A stretch of 64,000 nucleotides of DNA, taken from positions 434,001 to 498,000 of the forward strand of contig JACJYR010000005.1 of NCBI GenBank assembly GCA_020636005.1, in the 5' to 3' direction. The stretch is from Lewinellaceae bacterium (GTDB lineage Bacteria; Bacteroidota; Bacteroidia; Chitinophagales; Saprospiraceae). Made by a program: the position numbers and the translations under genes. This document shows positions 24,742 through 32,783 of this stretch, piece by piece (position 1 is the first letter of the stretch; each line of letters begins with the position of its first letter). The notes under the pieces are model-generated. The model did not search any database and was not told the DNA's origin. It worked only from the letters and a program-made list of their open reading frames with translations.

Positions 24742-25176
24742 TCAGGGATTGATTGTGCCTGTCTGTGCATTTGTGATCAGCTCGTACGACGCCCACATCC
24801 ACTCAAGCAATTGCTCATTTATTTCCTCCGCTGAATCTACCGGTACAATATGTACCACCCGCCGCTTCGATGTTTGTAAATATTTGCTCACAGGCGGCAC
24901 GTCCTCTACGTGGTCTAAAAAAAACGTTATATCCAGGTGGTCTTTTTTTACTTTCACAGCAAGGAAGGTACTTTTCGTTTTGAAAAATATCACGTCCGGC
25001 GGCACGGCTTCCTCCCTGAATTCACCAAAAGCCCTGGCTTCTTCGACCACTTTTTTATAAAGTTCCCACAACAAGGCAGGCCGCTTTGTAAAAAAATCCA
25101 TTTTGTCTATCCGATGGCAGCCGTGTGCCTGGTTTTCATTTTTGAAGGTGCGCTGGCAGTTTGGACAAGTCCACAT
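24742..25176 (-). CDS. DUF5655 domain-containing protein
   Basis: 144 residues. An N-terminal zinc-finger-like piece (MWTCPNCQRTFKNENQAHGC, one CPxC plus later Cys/His) is followed by a DUF5655-type fold (ALLWELYKKVVEEARAFG, VPPDVIFFKTKSTFLAVKV, DITFFLDHVEDVPPVSKY) and a C-terminal helix (EINEQLLEWMWASYELI). It is cytoplasmic, with no export signal. Function unknown; members with the short zinc ribbon are common single genes in Bacteroidota. It is transcribed divergently from the esterase gene downstream. Confidence 0.75.
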   Translation of the reverse strand: MWTCPNCQRTFKNENQAHGCHRIDKMDFFTKRPALLWELYKKVVEEARAFGEFREEAVPPDVIFFKTKSTFLAVKVKKDHLDITFFLDHVEDVPPVSKYLQTSKRRVVHIVPVDSAEEINEQLLEWMWASYELITNAQTGTINP

Positions 25177-25311
25177 TATTAATTGTTTGAAATAGTTCGA
25201 TTTGACAGAAATAGATCGAATCGCCCAGTACCATTTGGGTGCTTATTTTGTGAAGTCCATATTTTTCTGTTCCAATTTGTAAAAGTAGTTTTGTTAAAAA
25301 TAAAGACCACC

Positions 25312-26715
25312 ATGCAAAGGCCATTTGCCGGGAGTAACGTCGTAAAAACAATTGCCCTGATGCTGTGTAGGAAACCCCGGCAATGGGCACTGAATCCGGT
25401 TCGGAGTTTAAAAATAATCCCAAACTGGCACGGGGAGTATTTTATTCTTGCCTCGATCCTGACGTGTTTTTTTTCCATGATTTTTATGCCATTGGTGTTT
25501 TCCCAACATCCCTGCGATCTGATTGCCACGTCCCCCATCCACGATTGTATTGACACCCTGAAAAATGTGCAGTATGGCACGGGCAGGCACGACTATGATT
25601 TTCCCGACCCGGCCAATGGTTGCACGCCAGCCGAACCGCTTTTTACCGATATTTTTTCGCCCTGCGAAATGGCCGCCACGCCCAGGCCTTTGGTTATTTT
25701 CGTACACGGGGGCGGTTTTGCAGCAGGCAACAAGGCTGACTTTTGGGCACAGTGCGATGCTTTTGCCCAACGGGGCTACACCGCCGCCACCATCAGCTAC
25801 CGGCTGAGCATCAATCCACTCACCCTCAGCCGCAATTCGCTCATCCGGGCGGGCTACCGGGCCATGCAGGACGCCAAATGCGCCGTCCGTTATTTCAAGG
25901 CACATGCAAATGAATACAACATTGATACGGCCCACATTTATTTGTTGGGTTACAGCGCAGGCGCAGTAACGGTACTCAACGTGGCCTTTGCCAGGGACGT
26001 CGAAGAAAAACCAGCCGAAACCGGCTTCGACGGCAGTTGTGGCTATTGGTTCGGCTGTCCTTTCTGCCCCGATCTCGGCACCCTGGAAGGGGACGGCGGA
26101 TGGCCGGGGCATACCTCCGAGGTAAATGGCATCCTGTCACTGGCAGGTGCCGTGATGGACATGTCGCTGATAGATACTTATGACGATGTACCTGTTTGGA
26201 TGGTTCATGGCACCGAAGACCAGACCGTGGACTATGACTCTGCCTGTTACCTCAACCTTAGCCCTTGCCCAAAACTCTACGGATCTCACAGCATTCAGCA
26301 AAGGGCAGAAGAACTTGGGCTTTGCTCCAGTTTGTTCACCATCGAGGGGGCGGGGCACGATGTCACCCCGTACAATGATACCATCCTGGCGCAGGCTGTG
26401 GCGTTTTTCAATGGATTGGTCTGCCAGGGCAACCCTTGCAACGTTAACTTTGCGGCGGACAACAGGGCCAAGGCTGCCTTTAAAGTTTTCCCCAATCCTG
26501 TTGGCGATTACTTGCAAATTGAATGGCCGGTAGAAAGTAGTGGACGCATCGCCCTGCAGAATTTGGAAGGGAAGGTGTTGTTTGAAAAAAATATGAAGAC
26601 CACTGGTAAAAACATCATAATTCCCGCAGGCGGCATCCCTCCCGGTTTTTATTTTTTAAAATGGACTTCGAGCAAGGACAATACGTTGGAAGCTTATAAA
26701 CTGGTTAAAAAGTAA
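25312..26715 (+). CDS. Secreted alpha/beta-hydrolase esterase with T9SS type A sorting domain
   Basis: 467 residues from the ATG at 25312 (an in-frame ATG at 25183 is less likely). The hydrophobic export segment is unusually far in, at about residues 44-65 (FILASILTCFFSMIFMPLVF), so the true start may be further downstream. Hydrolase features: oxyanion HGGGFAAGN (about 132-140), nucleophile elbow GYSAG (Ser about 215), acid in VHGTEDQTVDY, His in EGAGHDVTPY. This is the carboxylesterase/lipase layout. The last roughly 80 residues (VFPNPVGDYLQIEW, PPGFYFLKW) form the T9SS type A tail. It is probably released or anchored at the cell surface to cleave an unknown ester. Confidence 0.85.
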   Translation: MQRPFAGSNVVKTIALMLCRKPRQWALNPVRSLKIIPNWHGEYFILASILTCFFSMIFMPLVFSQHPCDLIATSPIHDCIDTLKNVQYGTGRHDYDFPDPANGCTPAEPLFTDIFSPCEMAATPRPLVIFVHGGGFAAGNKADFWAQCDAFAQRGYTAATISYRLSINPLTLSRNSLIRAGYRAMQDAKCAVRYFKAHANEYNIDTAHIYLLGYSAGAVTVLNVAFARDVEEKPAETGFDGSCGYWFGCPFCPDLGTLEGDGGWPGHTSEVNGILSLAGAVMDMSLIDTYDDVPVWMVHGTEDQTVDYDSACYLNLSPCPKLYGSHSIQQRAEELGLCSSLFTIEGAGHDVTPYNDTILAQAVAFFNGLVCQGNPCNVNFAADNRAKAAFKVFPNPVGDYLQIEWPVESSGRIALQNLEGKVLFEKNMKTTGKNIIIPAGGIPPGFYFLKWTSSKDNTLEAYKLVKK

Positions 26716-26756
26716 ATGGCCAATGTGCCTGATCGCTTTGCGCAAAAAACAAACAA

Positions 26757-27500
26757 ATGCTTACTTCTCTTGTTGCCTTTTTTTTCTTGTTGACTATTGC
26801 TTTTAATACCCAGACCGGGACGGCTGGTTCTTCTCTGATTCACCACACAAAGCAACTGGTCATCGTCATAAGTCCGGACGACAGCAGCAGCACCGCCACA
26901 CTTTATCGTTTCGATAAAAAAGGCAAAAATTGGAATCAAACCGGCCACGCTTACCCCGTCAACCTTGGATGGAAAGGCCTGGCCTGGGGCCGAGGCCTGC
27001 ACAAACCGCAGCCCGGCACCCAAAAGCAAGAGGGCGATGGCAAATCCCCGGCCGGTATTTTCCGCTTTGGCACCGCTTTCGGTTATGCCCCCGTTGGCGA
27101 GGTTGCTTTAAAAATGGACTATCTGAAACTGAGCAAAGAGCAAGTATGCGTGGAAGACACCAACTCCCTGTTTTACAACCAGATCATTGACGAAACCAAA
27201 GTGGCCAAAGACTGGAACAGCAACGAAGCCATGCGACGGGAAGACTGGCTCTATCAATGGGGCCTGATGATAGAGCACAACACACCGGCCAGGGCAAACA
27301 GCGGATCGTGTATTTTCTTTCACCTTTGGCGCAAGGAAGGCTCCCCGACCCTTGGGTGTACGGCCATGTCTAAAGAGAACATGCTCATCTTGTTGAAATG
27401 GCTGGACCGCTCAAAGCAACCGTTGCTGGTGCAACTGGTAGAAAAAGACTATGATAGGTTTCAACAACAATATGGCCTGCCCCGTTGGGCAGGCAAGTAA
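26757..27500 (+). CDS. L,D-transpeptidase family protein (YkuD domain)
   Basis: 247 residues with an N-terminal hydrophobic export segment (MLTSLVAFFFLLTIAF). The YkuD-type fold is supported by GKSPAGIFRFGTAFGY near residues 95-110 and the active-site stretch FFHLWRKEGSPTLGCTAM, with His189 and catalytic Cys201. This subtype resembles periplasmic YafK/ErfK-like enzymes that cross-link peptidoglycan or attach or cut proteins on it. It starts 41 nt after the esterase gene on the same strand and may be co-transcribed. The 305-nt stretch after it (27501-27805) shows nothing I can name. Confidence 0.85.
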   Translation: MLTSLVAFFFLLTIAFNTQTGTAGSSLIHHTKQLVIVISPDDSSSTATLYRFDKKGKNWNQTGHAYPVNLGWKGLAWGRGLHKPQPGTQKQEGDGKSPAGIFRFGTAFGYAPVGEVALKMDYLKLSKEQVCVEDTNSLFYNQIIDETKVAKDWNSNEAMRREDWLYQWGLMIEHNTPARANSGSCIFFHLWRKEGSPTLGCTAMSKENMLILLKWLDRSKQPLLVQLVEKDYDRFQQQYGLPRWAGK

Positions 27501-27805
27501 GTGCCAAAAACAGCGACATCGGGCTAAGCAGGCAGGCTCCATTATTCGCCACACAGATACCCACGTTGTGTTTTTGAAATAAAATAACTTATCCTATGGC
27601 GCACAACAGGCAACCCGGAAGTTATTTTTGAGTGTACGCTCAGGGCCCCCTCTAACACTAACTGTTGAAGGTGAAACCATCTTTCCTAATGAATGCGAAT
27701 CAGGGCTTGAAATAACGGCTTGACTTTCAGTTGCTTTAAGGACTACTTCCTGATTATCAACCGCTAAAAAATTTCAACCCCAGACTCGCCTAATGAAGTA
27801 ATACC

Positions 27806-28486
27806 ATGCGGATACTATTTGTCGAAGACGAAGAAAACATCAGGGACGTTGTAAAACTGAACCTTGAAATGGAGGATTACGAAGTTGTGGCTGCCGGCGA
27901 TGGGCGCAGGGCCCTCAAACATTTTAACGAGGAACATTTCGACCTGATCATCCTGGACGTGATGCTGCCGGAAATGAACGGCTTCCAGATTTGCGAGCAA
28001 ATACGGTTGACCAATATGGAAGTGCCCATTATTTTCCTGACGGCCAAAGATGGTCCCAACGACCGTATTGCCGGCCTTAAAAGAGGGGGCGACGACTACC
28101 TGACCAAGCCCTTCCACCTGGAAGAACTACTGCTCCGGGTGAACAACCTCATCCGACGTACCAGCAAGGCCCCCGATAATACGCCGGAGATTTATGAATT
28201 TGGAAAAAACAAGATCAACTTCCGCACCTTCGAAGCAGTGGGCAACGAAGGGCCGTTCATGCTGACCAAAAAAGAAGCGATGCTGCTCAAATTATTGATT
28301 GACCGGAAAAATGAGGTAGTGTCCAGGCACCAAATCCTGCAATCGGTGTGGGGCTATGATGTATTTCCTTCTACCCGTACGATTGATAATTTTATCCTTT
28401 CCTTCAGGAAGTATTTCGAGGAAGATCAGCGGAACCCTAAATATTTCCACTCGGTGCGCGGGGTCGGTTATAAGTTCGTCAATTAG
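27806..28486 (+). CDS. OmpR/PhoB-type response regulator
   Basis: 226 residues. The REC domain has acidic E7/D8 and phospho-acceptor D51 (LIILDVMLPEMNG), with the conserved Lys in DDYLTKPFHLEELLLRV. A C-terminal winged helix (LTKKEAMLLKLLIDRKNEVV, SVWGYDVFPSTRTIDNFI, VRGVGYKFVN) binds DNA. No histidine kinase lies beside it, so the partner must be elsewhere. The gene converges on paaD, and their stop codons overlap (TAG 28484-28486 on plus, TAA 28485-28483 on minus). Confidence 0.93.
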   Translation: MRILFVEDEENIRDVVKLNLEMEDYEVVAAGDGRRALKHFNEEHFDLIILDVMLPEMNGFQICEQIRLTNMEVPIIFLTAKDGPNDRIAGLKRGGDDYLTKPFHLEELLLRVNNLIRRTSKAPDNTPEIYEFGKNKINFRTFEAVGNEGPFMLTKKEAMLLKLLIDRKNEVVSRHQILQSVWGYDVFPSTRTIDNFILSFRKYFEEDQRNPKYFHSVRGVGYKFVN

Positions 28487-28965
28487 TGGCACTTAAAATA
28501 GTCGAAAGGCTCCAGGCAATCCAAACATCTAAATAGCGACTTGCAGGCAGTTGAGCCAAACTGGCTGATCATTTTCGTATTTGTCGAGCCGCATTGGGGG
28601 CATTCGATTTTCAATGCTTCGCCCAACAGGGAGTTTTTATCAGCAGAGCCGACGGGCGGAGCGATACCGTATTCCTTCAATTTCCTTTTGCCATCCTCTG
28701 TCAGCCAATCCGTCGTCCAGGCCGGGCTTAGTACGGTTGTGACGTTCACATTGTCAAAACCATTTTCCTGTAAAACCGACCTGATATTTACTTCGATGGC
28801 GTGCATAGCTGGACAACCAGTATATGTCGGGGTTATCACCACTTTCACCGCTCCGTCTGCCGATACCTGCACATCCCGGATGATACCCAGGTCCATGACG
28901 GTGAGGACGGGGATTTCCGGGTCGGTAACTGTTGTCAGGATGCCTATTACTTCTTCCTTGTTCAT
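28483..28965 (-). CDS. paaD: PaaD-like phenylacetyl-CoA epoxidase maturation subunit (MIP18/DUF59 family)
   Basis: 160 residues. The MIP18/DUF59 N-domain has DPEIPVLTVMDLGIIR and TPTYTGCPAM (conserved Cys). The C-domain has a four-Cys zinc-ribbon-like part (CPQCGSTNT...CRCLDCLEPFDYF-type). Length and both halves match PaaD (PaaJ), thought to help assemble the di-iron centre of the PaaABCE ring epoxidase. No other paa gene lies within this window, so it is either a detached member of the pathway or a related Fe-S/iron assembly factor. The 3' end overlaps the stop codon of the convergent regulator gene. Confidence 0.8.
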   Translation of the reverse strand: MNKEEVIGILTTVTDPEIPVLTVMDLGIIRDVQVSADGAVKVVITPTYTGCPAMHAIEVNIRSVLQENGFDNVNVTTVLSPAWTTDWLTEDGKRKLKEYGIAPPVGSADKNSLLGEALKIECPQCGSTNTKMISQFGSTACKSLFRCLDCLEPFDYFKCH

Positions 28966-28995
28966 GTTGCTCTTGTTTGGAGATTAGGCCGGGGC

Positions 28996-30315
28996 CTATT
29001 CTGATTTTGATAAATCCAGTTCACGCACCATTTGCAGGTACGATTCCGAAAATTTGGCCAGCGAATGGAAAACCAGTTTTTTGAGGTCAGGGTTTAGGCG
29101 GGGGTAGGACTTTCTGTGTGCCTGGGCAACCCGGCGGATGGACTGTTTGATGCCTTTTTCATCTAAAACACCGTTATCAAATAATTTCACGAAGCCCAAT
29201 CTCCCAAAATAATCGGCCTCCAGGATTTGGAGCAACAGGTGCAGCAGATCCCGGTCAGGCTTTGGCACGGCAAAGTAAAAAAGACAGCGCCCTGCGATGA
29301 AACCGGGAATGGCCAGGGCGATGCGCTCGTGCCCATGCTCGTAGTACCATTTCATGTTGGGCAGTTCCTGGTCAATGATGAGGGCGACCTTTTGGTGGTC
29401 AATGGGTGCGGTGATGCCGAAGGTGGCGCTCACTTCGTACATCTCCTTGAAGAATTTCTCTTTCGGCCTTTCCAGCAGTTTTTGGAGTTCCTTGCGCAGG
29501 AGCTGGTTTTTTTGGGCGGCATTTTTGCCATCTTTGGCAAAAGCCAGGCGGTGCGCCCGTTCCAGGGTTTCCATCATATAGCCTTCCGGTTTGGTCAGGT
29601 AGTCGAGCTTGTAGCAGAGGCTCAACAGCAGGTAAGTAATGGCGATGGGATATTGATCGGCATTCAGTTTCCCCTCGTCAATTTCCCGGAAGGCCGCCAT
29701 GATTTCACCGATAATATAGTTGTACTTGATTTCCTTTTCGGAGTCGGGCAGTTCCCGTTTAATGTTCAGGTCAATGATTTCAAGGGCCTCGAATTCATCC
29801 ACCAGCAGGTCGTCGTGCTTGTCAGCGTGGATGGCCAGTTCTTTCAGGGCGGCGTAGAGTTTGTAGGGCGAGCCATCCATTGTGTAGCTGTCAAAAATAA
29901 TGGTGAGGTCGTTGTCGGGCGAAAGGGAAAAACGGCTGTATTTCAGTTCGAAGTTTTCTTCCAGCAGGCGCCGCATAAAACCAGAATGCAGCGAGGTGGC
30001 CTTGGCGACTTTTGCTTCGGCGTATATTTTTTTTTCGTTTGCGTAGCCGGTCACTTTTTTGGATCCCTGGTAAAACTCGAAAAAAAGCTCCCCATCTTTT
30101 TCCCAAAAATGCAGGTTGCCCTCGTCGTCGTTTTTCAAATAGTTGAAAAAGGCAACATAAGCAGGCAGGAAATGGTCGTTTTCAAAGGAGGCAACGGCCG
30201 CCTCAAACGCCTCGTCCTGGCCCTGGGTATGGTAGGCATCCGTATAACGGCCAAATCGGATGTTAGGAGCTACTTCATTTTTGTTGTTGCCAAATAACTT
30301 GTCAAGAAGATTCAT
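28996..30315 (-). CDS. Conserved hypothetical protein, 439 residues
   Basis: The start at 30315 (MNLLDKLFGNNKNEV) is preferred over an upstream ATG at 30351, which lies in the terminator hairpin. The protein is soluble with no signal or membrane segment. The N-terminal half looks like an alpha/beta domain with aromatic strands (LHFWEKDGELFFEFYQGSKK, SRFSLSPDNDLTIIFDSYT). The C-terminal half is helical and Lys/Arg/Glu-rich. It resembles unnamed proteins of Bacteroidota; I cannot assign a function. It is followed 30 nt later by paaD on the same strand, so the two may be co-transcribed. Confidence 0.75.
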   Translation of the reverse strand: MNLLDKLFGNNKNEVAPNIRFGRYTDAYHTQGQDEAFEAAVASFENDHFLPAYVAFFNYLKNDDEGNLHFWEKDGELFFEFYQGSKKVTGYANEKKIYAEAKVAKATSLHSGFMRRLLEENFELKYSRFSLSPDNDLTIIFDSYTMDGSPYKLYAALKELAIHADKHDDLLVDEFEALEIIDLNIKRELPDSEKEIKYNYIIGEIMAAFREIDEGKLNADQYPIAITYLLLSLCYKLDYLTKPEGYMMETLERAHRLAFAKDGKNAAQKNQLLRKELQKLLERPKEKFFKEMYEVSATFGITAPIDHQKVALIIDQELPNMKWYYEHGHERIALAIPGFIAGRCLFYFAVPKPDRDLLHLLLQILEADYFGRLGFVKLFDNGVLDEKGIKQSIRRVAQAHRKSYPRLNPDLKKLVFHSLAKFSESYLQMVRELDLSKSE

Positions 30316-30349
30316 TGTTTGCAATTGAAATTTGCTTTCATCTGAAATC

Positions 30350-30385
30350 AAAACGGCGGGATTCGTTGACTAATCCCGCCGTTTT
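30350..30385. terminator. Intrinsic terminator hairpin
   Basis: AAAACGGCGGGATT (30350-30363) pairs perfectly with AATCCCGCCGTTTT (30372-30385) around a 9-nt loop. It sits between the RNase H operon and the hypothetical gene on the same strand, ending the former and isolating the latter. The stretch 30386-30708 has only broken reading frames on the minus strand. Confidence 0.8.
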
Positions 30386-30708
30386 GCGTAGAATTTTGCA
30401 ATACTCACTGGTGAGAAATTGACACAGTTTTTTGAACAATCTCCATGTTGCTCTGCATTCAGCGCTGCATTAAGCAAAGATGGTTCAATTTCCTGCCCAA
30501 CCCCCTGATCTATTCCTGCTCCCCATCCTTTCTGCGCCATATCTGCAAGTATCTTCTCCAGGCTGCTCGAATGGTGGTCTCTCTTAGCAAGGCCATTTTA
30601 ACTAAAGCAAGGTCTTACGGGGACATTTTTGCCAATTCAAGCCCGCCTGTGGATTTGAAAATATGGGCCGTAACGTCGGCTTTAGCCGGTGCTACTTTGG
30701 CAAACCCA

Positions 30709-30945
30709 TCAATTTCTTAAGCACTCAATGGATTTTGAGAGCCACCCCGCTTCCCATAAATCCCTGATTTCTATTTTTTCTTTCGGATGGATGGCTTGCA
30801 CGTATGGCAGGGTAATAAGCAGTATTTCAAGATCTGATTTTGCCGCCACTTTTTCGTCCGCCAAGATCAGGATTTTTACCAATTCAAACAAATGCAATTG
30901 AAGGTCGGGGTGCAAGATTCTGCCTTTCATATTGATTTTCACCAT
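30709..30945 (-). CDS. Small hypothetical protein downstream of RNase HI
   Basis: 78 residues from the ATG at 30945 (MVKINMKGRILHPDLQLHLF); an upstream ATG at 30993 would overlap the RNase H gene. It contains two predicted helices and a Leu-rich middle (LEILLITLPYVQAI). It starts 34 nt after the RNase H stop on the same strand and probably shares its transcript. No domain recognised. Confidence 0.5.
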   Translation of the reverse strand: MVKINMKGRILHPDLQLHLFELVKILILADEKVAAKSDLEILLITLPYVQAIHPKEKIEIRDLWEAGWLSKSIECLRN

Positions 30946-30979
30946 AGCCGTTGGTAATTCACCGGGAAAAAGCACCGGC

Positions 30980-31606
30980 CTACTTCCGCCCAAAATCTGC
31001 GGGGATTTCCCCCCAGCTTTCCGTTTCCCATTTCAGGATAGGGTTTTGCCAGGTGTGCGTTTTCAGCCAATCCTCCGCCCGTTCGATGATTTGATAAAGC
31101 TGTTCTGTACGGTCATTGCGTTCCAGGGTCGTTTTGCACTTTTTGTTTTTCACCCAGGCCATTGCATTTCTGGAGTCGGTATAGATGGCCGTTTGCTTCC
31201 CAGCCCTATGAAACATGGCCAGTGCATGAACAATTGCCAGGAACTCTCCTATATTATTAGTACCAAGGCTAAATTTCTGGTGAAAGAACTGATGTTTGGT
31301 TTTGGTGTCAACGCCCTGGTATTCCATCACGCCAGGATTGCCGCTGCAGGCCGCATCCACACTAATACTGTCCCACACGATGGTGCTACGGGGCGAAATT
31401 TTTTTTCCGGCGGCCTTTGGGGCAGGTTTGTTGTAGTGTGCGGCATAGCTGTTTTTAAAGGCAGCCTCAGCTTCTTGCTGGCTTTCAAAGGCTTTGTACT
31501 TGGCCGCAGGGAAGCCGTTTATCTGACGTTGGCAGGACTCCCAGCTATCATAAATGCCAGGCTTGGCGCCCTGCCAAACCACGTAGTATTTTTTCTTTTT
31601 TGCCAT
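30980..31606 (-). CDS. rnhA: Ribonuclease HI with N-terminal hybrid-binding domain
   Basis: 208 residues from the ATG at 31606 (longer in-frame starts give non-conserved residues). The N-terminal RNA/DNA-hybrid-binding domain (YYVVWQGAKPGIYDSW, AKYKAFESQQEAEAAF; residues 7-50) is joined by a Lys/Ala linker to an RNase H catalytic domain. Catalytic acids are D84 (SVDAACSGNPG), E121 (NNIGEFLAIVHAL) and D144 (IYTDSRNAM), with a fourth near D204. It removes RNA from RNA-DNA hybrids in the cytoplasm. The VDAACSGNPG start is a variant seen in Bacteroidota homologues of the viroplasmin-RNase H type. Confidence 0.9.
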   Translation of the reverse strand: MAKKKKYYVVWQGAKPGIYDSWESCQRQINGFPAAKYKAFESQQEAEAAFKNSYAAHYNKPAPKAAGKKISPRSTIVWDSISVDAACSGNPGVMEYQGVDTKTKHQFFHQKFSLGTNNIGEFLAIVHALAMFHRAGKQTAIYTDSRNAMAWVKNKKCKTTLERNDRTEQLYQIIERAEDWLKTHTWQNPILKWETESWGEIPADFGRK

Positions 31607-31859
31607 TATTTTTCTTTTGGTGAAAAACAAAAATAGCAATCGCATGGAAGAGGTGGGGAACCCTTGCCTCAATTTTAACCTAACTCGTTGATTATCAACA
31701 AAAAAACAGCGAAAAAAAAATAAACTTTTTATCCCAACTTTTGAACAAAAAAGCATGTTACTTTGAGCGGTTTTTAAGTCTATTACGGACGGAACAATTG
31801 GCGTCGTTCGTGGCCGCCAGGCTACAATGGCCCAGCATAAAAAACACTTTTTTTATACC

Positions 31860-32492
31860 ATGATCCATCCTCATACCCGCCTTCACCACATCAACGATTT
31901 GATCGGTTACGGCGTCTTTGCCACTGAATTCATCCCCAAAGGGACCATTACCTACGTCAAAGACGCCCTGGAACCGGAAATCTCGCCCGAAGAGTATGCC
32001 CAACACCCGCCCGACATGCAGGAAGTCATTGAAAAATACTCCTACACCGACGAAAGGGGCTTCCGCATCATTAGTTGGGACTTCGGCAAATACGTCAACC
32101 ACTGCTGCCACTGCAACACCATGAGTACCGGATACGGCTTTGAAATTGCCATCCGGGACATCATGCCGGGCGAAGAAATCACGGACGAATACGGCATCTT
32201 CAACATCGAATTCCCCCTACAACTGGAATGCAAATACGCCGATTGCAGGGGCATGGTCTGCAAGCAGGATTTTGACAACCTCTACCGGCAGTGGGACGAA
32301 CAACTCCGCCCTGCTATTGCCATCTTGAACACTGTGCAACAACCCCTTTTCAATTTCCTGAACAAAAAAACCGTGCGGGATGTAAAGGCATTTTTGAAAG
32401 ACCCTTCCAAGTACAAATCAGTCTATGCACTGAAATATCATGGTGTTTCCAGCAACTCGAACCATGCTTTCGAGCCTGCCCTTTTTTCCTGA
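31860..32492 (+). CDS. SET domain protein methyltransferase-like
   Basis: 210 residues from the ATG at 31860 (an ATG at 31827 adds 11 residues). SET motifs: GYGVFA (residues 16-21, cofactor loop), YVNHCCHCN (78-86, for canonical NHxxxPN), GEEITDEYG (104-112, with the catalytic-type Tyr), then a post-SET-like cysteine set C124, C129, C134. The C-terminal roughly 70 residues are helical and specific to this type. It would methylate a lysine of an unknown protein in the cytoplasm. It is the first gene of a plus-strand run with two ATP-grasp ligases and an M14-type deacylase, suggesting a shared protein or peptide modification role (inference). Confidence 0.85.
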   Translation: MIHPHTRLHHINDLIGYGVFATEFIPKGTITYVKDALEPEISPEEYAQHPPDMQEVIEKYSYTDERGFRIISWDFGKYVNHCCHCNTMSTGYGFEIAIRDIMPGEEITDEYGIFNIEFPLQLECKYADCRGMVCKQDFDNLYRQWDEQLRPAIAILNTVQQPLFNFLNKKTVRDVKAFLKDPSKYKSVYALKYHGVSSNSNHAFEPALFS

Positions 32493-32783
32493 TTTTTTTG
32501 ATCTGGTATAAACTTGAGGCTGCCCTATAAGCCCATTTTTCAAAAACATGACAGAATTTAATCTAAACTCATAGGCACACAGACCACATGGACTGAATAC
32601 TATGTGGATCATGCGCTTAGGTGTATAAAAAATTCTGCGTTCAAGATTCCATGTTTACTTATGCGGCAGCCTCAAGTTCTCTAATTTTACACGGAACTTT
32701 TATCCATTGGACTCGTTCTCGATTTTATTGGTGTCCCGGTTTCAACCTGCTGTTCAAACCTGTACCCCCTACACTCACACCAA

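Noticed and set aside
29227..30297. 356-codon frame antisense to the conserved hypothetical
   Set aside because: Phe/Val/Gln-rich composition typical of an antisense shadow; the minus-strand frame has a sensible start, operon position and protein composition.
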